A DNA stretch of 64,000 bases from Chamaecyparis obtusa (GCA_027943335.1 BSBK01006398.1:143501-207500); one strand, 5' to 3'; shown: positions 36,278-48,250, numbered from the stretch's first letter. Notes: generated by a model from the sequence alone, not told the origin. Translations and numbers: made by a program.

Positions 36278-36720
36278 TTAACCACATTTACCCATATCGT
36301 CCCAACAAAGTAGTGCACAAACTACACAAAGAAGACATCGCAGAAATATGATTTCTGCTTTCTCCATTGAAGCACTCTTAGTAGCACTAGCTACCTTTTG
36401 AGCCTTGCACAAGTTGCACTCATTTCCTACATCAAGTATAGATGTAGATGGGGTAGATGTAAATGTGGTTTCATCAACCCACCAAAAGTATTGACATCCA
36501 CTATTTTTCTGCAATACCAAATGTACATCAGTTCTTCATAAAATGATTAGTTGTCACATTATTTTTAAACATAAAATATAATTATGTATCTAGACCTTTT
36601 TCCTATTTGGGCAAACCCAAAATTGATGCCCATGATTACTTGTTTTACGTGACATCTTCAACATGCATGGGCCAACACCACATTGACACATAAGGACATT
36701 GACCAAAGTCATCAACGCTA
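36278..36720 (-). pseudogene. GRF zinc finger split over two exons, in CACTA
   Basis: First exon (right end not fixed, up to about 36720; donor gt at 36594-36595) reads CQCGVGPC...KTSNHGHQFWVCPNRKK. The second exon starts after tgcag at 36508 and reads KNSGCQYFWWVDETTF. Joined in frame these give the GRF pattern: a Cys-x-Cys pair, FWxCPN, then CxxFxWVDE. GRF fingers bind nucleic acid, often single-stranded, in several plant and transposon proteins. It is downstream of the transposase domains on the same strand, so it is either the end of that protein or a second CACTA product. Both splice sites fit the GT/AG rule; expression is unknown. Confidence 0.75.
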
Positions 36721-37374
36721 TTTTGACAAATATTGCATTATCACAAATATTGCATTGTCATTATTTTGTTCATTCATACTAATTATAATTACAATAAAAA
36801 GAAACATACTAATGTAGACTTGCACATTGTTTGGCTAAGTCTAAGTCTTTGGTTTAAATCACTAGACACTCAAAACAAAATGACAAACCAAAGACAACCA
36901 TGCAATAAAAAGTAATTACTAAGCAATTCAGGATTACCTCACTCCATTGCAGGGAACAAAGGGAATCCCCTATGATTTAACATCATTGATGTGCAAGGAA
37001 ATAGAAAATTAGCAGAAGCAACTCTCATAAGATAGTATTTAGATTAAATGCATTGATATAAAAAAAATACCCCAGAGAATTATAAAAAAAGGTAATTTGC
37101 TTAATCACGTCACTAATTTGTGCATGTCTAAATACTGGTGTCTTTCAAGTGATTTGATTCTTTTCATGCCACTACAAATGAGAATAGTCTTAACTAGTGA
37201 GGTTGTTTAAGCATATAGAGATTAAATACACTCTTTTATAATGAAATTTCTCTTAACAAAAGAGAAAAGATATATAAGTAGGACATATAAAACAAGGTAA
37301 ATAAGAGTAGTACATATAAAAAAATGGTTAGAACATGCCAAACATATGGCATAATTGTACATTTCATTCATGTC
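36721..37374 (-). other. CACTA spacer between GRF exons and acidic tail
   Basis: AT-rich, without recognised coding motif; possibly intron or 3' untranslated sequence of the transposase gene. Confidence 0.4.
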
Positions 37375-37640
37375 ATTGATATTCTTCTTCATCCATCTCA
37401 TCATCAATATCATCATCATCGATGACATCATCACCACCACTATCGTCATCATCACCATCAGCATCAGCATCATCCTTATCATCAACCTCATCAGTAGCAA
37501 CATCATCATCATCAGTAGCAGCATCATCATCATTAGTAGCAGCATCATTGTCATCTTCTTCATATTCTTCTTCGACTAGCTCTCAATCATGATCATCATC
37601 TACATCATCTTCCACTTCTTCATCTTCTTCCATCACATTA
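37375..37640 (-). pseudogene. Acidic Asp-rich tail of CACTA protein
   Basis: Plus-strand atcatcatc/agcagcatc repeats encode on the minus strand a long Asp/Glu-rich stretch with Ala-Thr interruptions (DDDAATDDDDVATDEVDD and similar). It directly follows the DUF4216 region in the same direction. Microsatellite-like expansion is evident; it can act as a flexible acidic tail. Confidence 0.6.
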
Positions 37641-38088
37641 TACTTTATCAGCCTTCCTCTTGGATCATGTCTAACAACAAATGACCAACCCGGTTTATGT
37701 GGAACCTCTGAGTAAAATACCTACTCACATTGGCTTGGAAGAACATAAGGCTCTTCTCCAACTGGCTCAAACAACCTTTTATTAATCATTGGAAATCCAT
37801 TGTCATGTTCAATAATAGTTCTATCAAGATCATTTTTATTAAGTCATAGTTTGTACCATTTCACAATGAAGAGAAATAATTTGAAAGAATTAAAGTCACA
37901 ATCAAGTATATCAACCAAAATACCATAGTATCGAATTTGTGACTCTTGAGGATGTAAGTTGTTTCTAAATGAAATATTAGTCACCTGGAACACTGCACTT
38001 AGCCTAGAATCACAAGTTCTCTTCGTGTAATCCAACTTTTTGATGTGAAATTTATAACCATTGCAAACATAGCCTTGTTGTGTTTCAC
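37641..38088 (-). pseudogene. CACTA transposase DUF4216 exon
   Basis: Starts at an AG acceptor (ctaaaataat on plus, 38089-38098) and reads GETQQGYVCNGYKFHIKKLD, then QIRYYGILVDILDCDFNSFK, FIVKWYK, a stop near 37844 and, in an adjacent frame, PYVLPSQCE..VFYSEVP and WSFVVRHDPRGR. This order (yYGxixdIlel, lFkCkWv, FilasQaxqVFY, W.vV) is that of DUF4216, found C-terminal to TNP2-type CACTA transposases. Stops and a frameshift show decay. Confidence 0.82.
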
Positions 38089-38171
38089 CTAAAATAATGT
38101 CAAACATGTATAAATTATTGTATCATGAGTTGAAAAACATACGGTTGATTAATTAACAAATTTATAAGTAC

Positions 38172-38365
38172 CTGGTGATCTCTTAAACCATATGCTAAAT
38201 CTATTCCTTTTGTGTAACATTGGAATCTCCATTATGATGAGCTTGTATAACCAATGAAAACATGGATTCCTATTTTAATCTATGACCATCATGTTGACAT
38301 TGTTCAATCCATACCGTCATCCAATCTTGATTGTTTGCAATGAACAAATGTATTACATCCCACAC
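38172..38365 (-). pseudogene. CACTA transposase exon between DUF4218 and DUF4216
   Basis: Donor gt at 38170-38171 (gatcaccag/gtactt). The minus strand reads LFIANNQDWMTVWIEQCQHD and, after frame disruption, RNRFSIWFKRSP, which corresponds to the FxxWF segment that links DUF4218 and DUF4216 in CACTA transposases. The right boundary is approximate. Confidence 0.6.
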
Positions 38366-38461
38366 TTTAGCAATTGTACAAAAATAAATAGATGACTTAC
38401 AACAAATTTATTTTGAAGATTAAGAATTAATTTACTACAATAACATCTCATAATTTATTAC

Positions 38462-38874
38462 CTTTCAGTTTCCTAAATCTATTGTTGCCTACCAAGTACT
38501 CCCCTTCAAATTTTTTAATTGAGTCAAGATCCCGAATGCAATCTATATGGGTCTTTGCTGCAAGATTAGGAAGATATTGAGTAACGTACACCATCATCTG
38601 GTATACCATATATCCCTCAACCATAGAACCCTCAGGATGTGCTCTTTTTCATACCAAACCCTTCAAAAATTTCAAGTGGCTCTCAACCATCCACATTGAC
38701 CTAGCATGTACAAGTCCACACAATTCAATCTCCTCAACTTGGTGTATGAGGTAGTGTTCTTGTGCATTAAAAAAAGTTGGAGGTAAACACTTTTTCATTT
38801 CACACAATAACTGACAAATTCTTTTCTTCCAATATTTTATATCTTCTTTATGGATTTCTTTAGATGACAACCAC
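38462..38874 (-). pseudogene. CACTA transposase DUF4218 exon
   Basis: Acceptor ag at 38875-38876 and donor gt at 38460-38461. Reads WLSSKEIHKEDIKYWKKRIC, LPPTFFNAQEHYLIHQVEEI, and then, after a frameshift near 38645, RAHPEGSMVEGYMVYQMMVY and LAAKTHIDCIRDLDSIKKFE. The series lPPsFFdxMxHLxvHLvxEi ... RaxPEGSiaeGY is the DUF4218 signature of TNP2-type transposases. A single frameshift separates the two halves. Confidence 0.88.
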
Positions 38875-38962
38875 CTACAAGGGATTCAAGACATAAATAT
38901 ATAAATACGAGACTTTACAATATATTACTTGTTTGATATATTGAACAAATATCACTGCTTAC

Positions 38963-39042
38963 CTCATGTATTTTCCAAAATCATATATCACTTGCTTTAT
39001 ATTATTGTCTAAGTGCTCTTGGAGAGATAGGGGTAGCAAATA
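38963..39042 (-). pseudogene. CACTA transposase short exon (DUF4218 start)
   Basis: Eighty bp bounded by AG (ctacaac on plus) and GT (38961-38962). Reads YLLPLSLQEHLDNNIKQVIY then DFGKYMR, matching the LLPvalRgxLpkxvrxaI start of DUF4218. The upstream catalytic part of the transposase was not found. Confidence 0.75.
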
Positions 39043-39417
39043 CTACAACAGTTGTCAACTGATCATTTCATACAATGAAAATTGAATGCAATTACACAAA
39101 TATATTGTAAATACAAAAGACTATGACTTACCTTGATGACTTATGTTCAATCCTTAGTAATGGTTTGGGGAACTAATTACTAGATGAGTGACTACAGTAC
39201 CCTAGTTTTCATCATTAGATGATCTTGTTTAATTTGTGTTCATTTCATATAAAGATACATGTAAAGGAAAATAATTTTTTGCATCTAAAGATTACATGTA
39301 TATATATGAAAAAGAACTTGTATATACTATACAAGGAAAATAACTTTTAGAAGAAAATGCAAGAGTACATGCATACATAAGAGGATGAACATAAATAATA
39401 AGGGTGCCAGACATTAC
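39043..39417 (-). other. CACTA spacer upstream of transposase exons
   Basis: AT-rich, with no coding motif; probably intron. The transposase core domain would be expected near here on the minus strand but is not seen. Confidence 0.4.
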
Positions 39418-39850
39418 CTGAAGTGATAAATTTTTGACTTGGGTATGAATCTAGTGTGCCCAGGTGTGTGATCCAGAATCTGCAAAGAAAAGAGAGATTG
39501 GGGTTAGATAAAAAATATCTAAGAAATGAATGGTAACCTATTACTTATCCTCATCTACAATTATGCATGTGCATAGTCAAACCATACACTTCTGAAGAAA
39601 AACCAAGCTCACTGTCTCAATGAAATAAACAGTGTATAAAATAATATATGGCGCACAACAACAGCAAGCATGCAATGACAACAATAACATTGCTTGATGT
39701 CTGAGCTCAAATTCAAAACAATAAGTGTATTAATGTATGATCTAATAGTAGCAACCTTGTTGATCATTACCTTTCACTCCTCCATCATTATAGAAGAGAT
39801 AACTACCTACAACTATATTTCATAATTTCTCCTTTGAAGTATATATATAT
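39418..39850 (-). repeat. CACTA dispersed repeat R2, copy 1 (exon-like)
   Basis: One of three copies (others 40790-41460 and 44395-44920) containing a 62-bp segment bounded on the minus strand by tttgcag and gtaatg (39418-39479), reading ILDHTPGHTRFIPKSKIYHF. It looks like a short exon with its introns. The function is not known to me. Confidence 0.6.
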
Positions 39851-40009
39851 CAATTATAATTATGAGTTTACATCAAAAAATTAGTCTTAATAAAATCTTA
39901 TAAAACAACATAAAACTAACCTAAAATACTTTGTCTTAATAAAATCTTAATAAAATAATATATTTAGTCTTAATAAAATAATACACTTACTATTTTGAAT
40001 TTGATTTGA

Positions 40010-40109
40010 GGCATCATGCATTGTTTATGAGCTCACTATTTGATTACCAGCCAATCAAATAGGGACATGAGGTGCTCAAATAGTGAGCTCATAAATAATG
40101 CATGATGCC
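40010..40109. repeat. Inverted repeat, 33-bp arms, at R1 array edge
   Basis: ggcatcatgcattgtttatg (left, rc sense) pairs with ataaataatgcatgatgcc (right), flanking tagccaatcaaataggg-like sequence. The right arm is the start of the 243-bp repeat R1. Confidence 0.75.
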
Positions 40110-40480
40110 CTAGCTTGCAGCCCGCAAGCCATCAAGACATTTCCTCATGAAATGATCATAAATGAGGAGTACCACATAGTAAATATCAACAACAAAATAA
40201 ATAAAGAGAGATCAAACACTTCACACAATGCCTTGAAGATAATAGAAACGATGTCCTAGCTCTCAAAGCTCACAGGTCATCAAGCATTCCAAATGAAAAG
40301 ATGTAAACAATGCCAGTATTAAATAGTGAGCTTATGAACAATGTATGATGCCCTAGCTTGTAGCCTGCGAGCCATCAAGATATTTCCTCATGAAATTATC
40401 ATAAACGGGGAGTACCACATAGTGAATATCAACACCAAAACAAATAAAGAGAGATCAAACACTTCACATAATATATGTTG
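40084..40480 (+). repeat. CACTA tandem repeat R1 (243 bp), copies 1-2
   Basis: Unit begins tgagctcata/gaacaatg, includes gatgccctagcttg, atttcctcatgaaatgatca, gagtaccacatagtgaatat, agagagatcaaacacttcac and gcattccaaatg. Starts are at 40084 and 40327, a period of 243 bp; the second copy is cut after about 150 bp. Confidence 0.88.
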
Positions 40481-40789
40481 TTTTATAAGATTTTATTAAG
40501 ACTAAATATATTGTTTATGAGCTCACTGTTTGAGCACCTCATGTCCCTATTTGATTGGTCGATGCTCTGATTGTTATATTGATGCTATTAGATCAAATAG
40601 GGACATCAGTAATAAAATAATACACTTACTATTTTGAATTTGAGCTCATAAAGATTAAGATATCTCTATTTTATTATTGATGTCCCTATTTACATCTTTT
40701 CATCAAATGACCCAAAAACATCAAGAATGGTCCTATATGGTCACTAATAGCCAACTTTCATAAGAATATAAATGAATGAGAACATACAT

Positions 40790-41460
40790 AAGTGGATGAA
40801 CATAAATAATGAAGGTACCAAACATTGCCTGAAGTAATGAAGTGTTGACCTAGGGTTCAATCCAGTATGCTCTTGTATGATCCAAAACCTGCAAGGAAGG
40901 AAAAGATGGGGTTAGATCCAAAGGATCTAAGCAATGCCTGGCACTCTATTACTGATCCTCATCTACAATTATGCATGTTCATAGTCAAGCCATACACTTC
41001 TAAAATGAACTGTGCTACAAAACATGTGCACTCAGGAAACATATGCATGCAGTGAGTAAATCAAGACCAAAATGGAGCAAAAAGTATGATGTCAAATGTG
41101 TTATCAAGCAACACCTCATGGGTTGTGAGTCAACATGGTATATATCTTGTTTATACAAGATCAGTAAAAGGATATCGACAACCTCAACAACATGGCAATA
41201 TTAATCCAATAACAGGAAATACATTACAAATGTCAAGCTCACAGTCTCAATGAAATAAATAGTGTATAAAACAATATATGATGCCTAAGCTCAAATTCAA
41301 AATAGTAAGTGTATTAATATATGTATGATCTAATAGCAGCAACCTCATTGATCATTACCTTTGACTCCTCCGTCATTATAGAAGAGATAACCTCCTACAA
41401 CTATATTTCATAATTCCTCCTTTGAAGTCATAGGTTAGTTTAAAATGGAGAAAGTATACA
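40790..41460 (-). repeat. CACTA dispersed repeat R2, copy 2
   Basis: Shares with 39418-39850 the exon-like segment (minus: cttgcag then gttttggatcatacaagagc, then a mutated donor gcaatg), followed by catctacaattatgcatg and cctttgactcctccgtcatt. Here the exon frame has a stop and the donor is lost. Confidence 0.7.
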
Positions 41461-41722
41461 AACTCACCAATTTAATCCCAAAATTTCATAACATTGCATT
41501 CTTCTTCTTGTTATGGTGCATAATAGTAGCAAGCATGCAATGACAACAATAATATTGCATGATGCCTGAGCTCAAATTCAAAATAGTAAGTGTATTATTT
41601 TATTACTGATGTCCCTATTTGATGTCCCTATTTTATTACTGATGTCTCTATTTGATCTAATAGCATAAATATAACAAACATAGCACTGGCCAATCAAATA
41701 GGGACATTAGGTGCTCAAATAG

Positions 41723-41880
41723 TGAGCTCATAAACAATGCATGATGCCCTAGCTTGTAGCCCATGAACCATCAATACATTTCCTCATGAAATAATCATAA
41801 ACGGGAGTACCACATAGTGAATATCAACAACAAAACAAATAAAGAGAGATCAAACACTTCACACAATGTATGTTGTTTTA
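41723..41880 (+). repeat. CACTA repeat R1, copy 3 (partial)
   Basis: The first 150 bp or so of the 243-bp unit, broken at the same point (cttcacacaatg then tatgttgttt) as copy 2. This suggests both came from one rearranged ancestor. Confidence 0.82.
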
Positions 41881-41935
41881 TAGGATTTTATTACTTGACT
41901 ATATTTTTTTATTTTTTTATGACAAGTTTTTTAAA

Positions 41936-42055
41936 AGTGTATCATAATTAAAGGCATGTGAATTCATATTGTACTTAATCTGAATGTCACTGTGTAATGT
42001 TTTTACTTATGATATTTCGAGACCCCTATCTATTTTAAACTAACCTATGACTTCA
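41936..42055 (+). repeat. CACTA direct repeat R3, copy 1 (copy 2 at 43170-43279)
   Basis: ataattaaaggcatgtgaat through gagacccc and ttaaactaacctatgacttc recurs at 43170-43279 with few changes. The two copies bound a 1.2-kb unique segment (42088-43136). Confidence 0.8.
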
Positions 42056-42087
42056 ACATATGAACATTGAAGTGTTCATATGTTGAA
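42053..42087. repeat. Perfect 15-bp hairpin
   Basis: ttcaacatatgaaca, 6-bp loop ttgaag, then tgttcatatgttgaa. It sits exactly at the right end of R3 copy 1. Confidence 0.85.
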
Positions 42088-43169
42088 CTCAAGGTGTTGA
42101 ATCCATCAGATCAATAAGAAAACTAGGTACAGTGCTGAGACAATGTTTAGTCTGGTGTACACTTACTTTAAGCTATTAGATTATTTTATTATTGAGATAA
42201 GGATATCTTAATTCTACAAGAATAAATGTTTTGAGAAATATTTGAATTTAATTTTGACAATAACATGAGGAGTGATATATTTCAAGCTTCAATGAGACTT
42301 CATACCACATAGTGTTCGTAGATTATGTTCAATGCATTATTTACGCTTGTATTGGTGGGAAAACTCTTGAAAATGTGCAAAAGAGATTGCATTCAACCAT
42401 GTTGTTTACATGACACATGTAGTTTACCTCCAGCCTAAATCAGTGTTGCATACAAATCTATGGATGATGTGTGGTATGAAGCCTCACTCAAGCTTGAAAA
42501 TGATGAGCATTGTGATGCTGAGGTATGGTGTAGTAAGCACAAGTATAGTTTCTCGTAAGCTGCTATTGGTATAGTTTTTTTTTCAATACTTGCAAAGTCC
42601 AGGTTCTCCTATACTTACATGTATGTATACATTTTGAGGTTGGCTTTAATGTCATGTAAATTTGAGTGAAATGGTAATAATATTTAAGAGCAACAAATAT
42701 GGCATTTTAAATAAGTATGCATATACATTATATAACAGGAGGAGTGATATATTTTAATGGAAACACTTAATGAGAAGGATGCCTATATAATAGGAGTGAT
42801 ATATTTTAATGGCAGTGGACATAGAAATTGCAGTGAAACTCTATAATTTATTATTGTAAGTGGACATAGAAATTGTAGTGAAACTCTGTAATTTATTATG
42901 GCTTAGTGTTGTATATCCATAGTCAATGTCTATTTAAACTTTAGGATGATACTTATATGATGTCTTAATTAAATTGTTCTTACCTTGAGACTAGTACACC
43001 ATGGGATTAGAGGATGGTTGTTATAATAGAAAATGTGTGTCTGTGGGATACTTTTATATTTTGTATTAAATGATGATACATATGTGTTTCTTCATTTTAC
43101 AACAGTTTATATTATGATACTTATATTTTGAATTGTCAAATGACCAATGAGTGATAATTTCAAAAGCGT
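42088..43169. other. CACTA interior unique segment, no gene seen
   Basis: About 1 kb with a short internal duplication (gtggacatagaaattg.agtgaaactct near 42807 and 42859). No ORF or motif recognised on either strand. Confidence 0.4.
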
Positions 43170-43400
43170 ATAATAATTAAAGGCATGTGAATTCATATTG
43201 TACTTAATCTAAATGCCACTGTGTAATGTTTTTACTTACGATATTTTGAGACCCCTCTCCATTTTAAACTAACCTATGACTTCAAAGGAGGAATTATGAA
43301 ATATATTTGTAGGTAGTTATCTCTTCTATAATGATGGAGGAGTTAAAGGTAATGATCAATGAGGTTTCTACCCTTAGATCATACATTAATACACTTACTA
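43170..43400. repeat. R3 copy 2 joined to inverted R2 fragment
   Basis: 43170-43279 repeats R3. 43280-43400 is the reverse complement of the R2 part seen at 39770-39840 (cctccatcattatagaagag, here ctcttctataatgatggagg). A complex rearrangement within the CACTA. Confidence 0.75.
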
Positions 43401-43552
43401 TTTTGACAATAATAACATTGCATGATGCCAGAGCTCAAATTCAAAATAGTAAGTGTATTATTTTATTACTAATGTCCCTATTTGATCTAATAGCATCAAT
43501 ATAACAAACAAAGCACCGACCAATTAGATAGGGACATGAGGTGCTCAAACAG

Positions 43553-43800
43553 TGAGCTCATAAACAATGCATGATGCCCTAGCTTGTAGCCTGCGAGCCA
43601 TCAAGACATTTCCTCATGAAATCATCATAAACATGGAGTACCACATAGTGAATATCAACAACAAAACAAATAAAGAGAGATCAAACACTTCACACAATGC
43701 CTTGAAGGTAATAGCAATGATGCCTTAGCTCTCAAAGCTCGCGGGTCATCGAGCATTCCAAATGCAAAGATGTAAACAATGCCAATATTAACATTCATAT
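43553..43800 (+). repeat. CACTA repeat R1, copy 4 (full)
   Basis: Complete 243-bp unit running from gagctcataaacaatgcatg to gcattccaaatgcaaagatg. Same orientation as the other copies. Confidence 0.85.
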
Positions 43801-43904
43801 TTTGCCATTAAATCAACAAATGCCATCAAAATGAAATTGACTTAATGAGAATACAAAGATCGAATGTCTACCTCAAGTCATGGCTTCCATATAAAGATCA
43901 AATG

Positions 43905-44080
43905 CTAAGGAACTATGTTATAAAATTTCATTCCAAATTTCAAGGCATGAAATTTTATAACTGTACATATATTTTCTTTGAATCCCCCACATTATAAACT
44001 CAATGCTAAGGAGAAAAAAGTATGATGTCAAAAAGTATAAAATTTCATGCCTTGAAATTTTATAACATAGTTCCTTAGCA
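43905..44080. repeat. Inverted repeat, about 45-bp arms, 75-bp loop
   Basis: gctaaggaactatgttataa and tcaaggcatgaaattttata (left) pair with tataaaatttcatgccttga and ttataacatagttccttagc (right). The minus-strand ORF 43918-44121 crosses it and is not a gene. Confidence 0.8.
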
Positions 44081-44394
44081 GCTGCCATATGAAGAGCGGT
44101 GAAAGGTGGAAACTTTCCCATTTTACCATAGTTAGGGCCCTATTTTACCATGCTTTATGAGTTTTATGTTTTTACCATGCTTTATGAGATTTATGTTTTT
44201 CTTAAGTGAAGACAAAGATTATCTTAATTTTTTATCTTTAAATTTTATTCATTTTATGATTTTAAAAGTTGAAATGAAAAATATAAACTTTTAAGAAACT
44301 TTTACATCTTTTCATCAAATGACCCAAAAACATCAAGAATCATCATATATGGTCGCTAAGAACCAACTTTTAGAAGAATATGAATGAATGAAAA

Positions 44395-44920
44395 CATACA
44401 TAAGTGGATGAACATAAATAATGAAGGTACCAGACATTTCCTGAAGTAATAAAGTGTTGACCCAGGGTTCAATCCAGTATGCTCTTGTATGATCCAAAAC
44501 CTGCAAAGAAGGAAAAGATGGGGTTAGATCCAAAGGATCTAAGCAATTCCTGGCACCCTATTACTGATCCTCATCTAAAATTATGCATGTGCATAGTCAA
44601 GCCATACATAGACTCAACAACATGGTAGCATTGATCCAATAACATAAAATACATTACAAATGCCAAACTCACGGTCTCAATAAAATAAACAGTGTATAAA
44701 ACAATATATGGTGCACAACAGTAGCAATCATGTAATGACATCAATAACATTGCATGATGCCTGAGCTCAAATTCAAAATAGTAAGTGTATTAATGTATGA
44801 TCTAATAGTAGCAACCTCATTGATCATTACCTTTCACTCCATCATTATAGAAGAGATAACTACCTAAAACTATATTTCATAGTTCTTCCTTTGAAGTCAT
44901 AGGTTAGTTTAACTATTGGA
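44395..44920 (-). repeat. CACTA dispersed repeat R2, copy 3
   Basis: Third copy of the exon-like repeat (minus: ctttgcag, gttttggatcatacaagagc, donor position gaaatg). It has the same downstream blocks as copies 1 and 2. Confidence 0.7.
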
Positions 44921-46077
44921 TAATGAGTTGATAGGAGTTTCGAATATATTTGAATAAAATTAAGAGTATTGAATTTTATTTGTTCCTATTGTGATTTCAA
45001 GGGAGAAGAAGGCTCAAACCTTTTCAGTGGATCAGGGTGGTGTATATAGCTTGTAAGTTTATACGTTTGCACTTTTTTTGTTTGAGGCTTAATTATGCTA
45101 GTTTTTAAATAGAAAGATTTTTCTTTCTTATTTCAAATTCATTCCTTCATATGTCATACTTGATGCATAGTGAATTCATAGGAGTTTTGAATAGATTTGA
45201 AGAAAAACTAAGAGCATTCAATTTTAACTATTCTTATTGTGAATTCATGAGAGAAGAAGGCTAAGATCTTTACAGCTGATCTTGTGTGGGAAAGGTATGA
45301 AATTTATTCTTGTCACAATCTAAAACTGTTTGGAGTTGATTTTAGCTCTTCATCATAGAAAGAGATCTATAATTTATAGATCATTGTGACAAGTATTTTT
45401 AATTCAAATTTATGACTAAGTGTTACAACTAAGAAATGTAAATTAGGTTGACTTCCAAACACCATAGGCAACTTTAGCAGATCATGTTTGATGAAAATGA
45501 TAATGAAATTTGGCATGTGTGGGTAAAGGAATCATGCGGTCATCATTTTGTTTGGGCTATGGTTTTCATGTATAGTGTTTGTAAAAAATTTCATCCTTAA
45601 ACTAAACCTGTCTTTTCTAGTACCCAGATTATTGATGCTTCTATTGGTATTAATTTGGATGCTAGTTCTCGTGCTCTTTGGTGTCTTTCCATGCTTTATT
45701 TGGTGTTGAGTTTTTAACTTGCTAACCTCCTTGTTCTGTCAGCGTCCTTTATGATTTTGGATGCTATATTTTCCCGAGTCTGGTTGGTGCCTTACTTTTC
45801 CCTCTTTGGTTCTATGCTTTCTTACATTAAGAGTTCATTTTGTCTCTAATTAGGGCACTATTTCTCCTTGACTGTATTCTTTTGGGGTCTGATCTATTGT
45901 AGTTGTTTCTTTTTTCTTTGAATCATTGTTTACAATTACTTTTGATGCAATATTTGTGTGAAGAACAAGAACAAAATGGTGAACAAGTGTATTTGAAAAA
46001 GATAAACATGACACATTTTGTTGGGTTGATTGGGTTGGCCTGGTACCATTTACATGGCCTGGCCAGATATTAAATAG
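44921..46077. other. CACTA interior, no recognised gene
   Basis: Holds two related short blocks (ttgataggagtttcgaatat near 44930 and cataggagttttgaatagat near 45178, each followed by an agagaagaaggct block), so a diverged duplication of about 240-bp period. The minus-strand ORF 45850-46119 shows no motif I know. Confidence 0.4.
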
Positions 46078-46806
46078 TGAGCTCATGAATAATGTATGAT
46101 GCCCTAGCTTGCAACCCACGAGCCATCAATATATTTCCTCATGAAATGATCATAAACGGGGACTACCACATAGTGAATATCAATAGAAAAACAAATAAAG
46201 AAAGATCAAACACTTCACACAATGCCTTGAAGGTAAAAGAAAAGATACCCTAGCTCTCAAAGCTCGCAGGTCATCAAGCATTCCAAATGAAAAGATGTAA
46301 ACAATGCCAGTATTAAATAATGAGCTCATGAACAATGTATGATGCCCTAGCTTGTAGCCCACGAGCCATCAAGACATTTCCTCATGAAATGATCATAAAT
46401 GGGGAGTACCACATAGTGAATATTAACAGCAAAATAAATAAAGAGAGATCAAACACTTCACACAATTCCTTGAAGGTAATAACAACGATGCCCTAGCTCT
46501 CAAACCTCATGGGTCATCAAGCATTCCAAATTAAAAGATATAAACAATGTCAGTATTCAATAGTGAGCTCATAAACAATGTATGATTCCCTAGCTTGCAG
46601 CCCACGAGCCACCAAGACATTTCCTCATAAAATGATCATAAACAAGGAGTACCACATAGTGAATATCAACAGCAAAACAAATAAAGAGAAATCAAACACT
46701 TCACACAATGCCTTGAAGGTAATAGCAACATTGCCCTAGCTCTCAAAGCTCACGAATCATCGAGCATTCCAAATGCTAAGATGTAAACAATGCCACTATC
46801 AACATT
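46078..46806 (+). repeat. CACTA tandem repeat R1, copies 5-7
   Basis: Three head-to-tail units starting at 46078, 46321 and 46564, exactly 243 bp apart, with scattered substitutions. Together with copies 1-4 this makes seven copies over 6.7 kb, all in one orientation. It lies just inside the right terminus. Confidence 0.9.
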
Positions 46807-47177
46807 CATAGTGTGTCATTAAATCAACAAATGCCATCAAAATAAAATTGAGTTAAAGAGAAGACAAAGCTTGAATGCCTACCTCAAGTGCTAGTGCCTT
46901 ATTCCCACATGGTGTCAACCTCTTCACGCACGCCAAACTAGAATGCCCTCTTCGCACCATGCAAAAGTTCAGTGTCATCTTCGCAACAGCTCTTCGAATT
47001 CACAAAAATTACAATTGACACTTTCTTTTTCTTTTTTTTTGTTTATAACCAAATGGGTGTCGCAATTATGACATCATCATCGCTATTATGACACCATCAA
47101 GGGCACTTACAAAAATAAACACAAATTGTAGTGGTGTCACAAATTGGCATCAAAATTCGACCCCAAATGTTGTAGTG
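46807..47177 (+). repeat. CACTA right subterminal region and terminal repeat
   Basis: Contains tatgacatcatcatcgctat and tatgacaccatcaagggcac, a short tandem motif. It ends cgaccccaaatgttgtagtg, the same terminus as at 8270. The target duplication aga follows. Confidence 0.8.
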
Positions 47178-47180
47178 AGA

Positions 47181-47997
<817 letters not shown>

Positions 47998-48026
47998 GGG
48001 TATTTTATTTATTGTTTTATAAAAAA

Positions 48027-48085
<59 letters not shown>

Positions 48086-48250
48086 CTGGCAGATGTTGGT
48101 TAAATGGAAATATATATATGTATGTATATATATATATTTCCATTTAACATATATATATACATATATATATTTCCATTTAACCAACATCTGCCATTGTTTT
48201 ATTTATATATATATATAAACTTTTTTTATAAAACAATAAATAAAATACCC
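47998..48250. repeat. Foldback with AT-repeat core
   Basis: gggtattttatttattgttt (from 47998) pairs with aaacaataaataaaataccc (to 48250). An inner pair, ggcagatgttggttaaatgg (48088-48107), pairs with ccatttaaccaacatctgcc around 48173-48192. A MITE-like foldback with (AT)n filling; no target duplication was determined. Confidence 0.88.

Larger units (their letters stand above)
34387..47177 (-). mobile_element. CACTA (En/Spm) transposon, 12.8 kb
   Basis: Left end CACTAGTATATTTGAGCC, right end (read inwards) CACTACAACATTTGGGGTC; the imperfect terminal repeats share CACTA and ATTTG. The 3-bp target duplication aga lies at 34384-34386 and 47178-47180. Removing the element rebuilds ctcactttagaagagtgaa, which matches element B's LTR. 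The minus strand encodes C-terminal TNP2 transposase domains and a GRF zinc finger. 39.4-46.9 kb holds tandem and dispersed repeats, with no sign of the transposase catalytic domain (Transposase_21), so the copy is not autonomous as it stands. Confidence 0.9.

Noticed and set aside
37355..37579. Isoleucine-rich plus-strand ORF
   Set aside because: Shadow of the Asp-rich minus-strand tail of the CACTA transposase; atcatc repeats read on the opposite strand.
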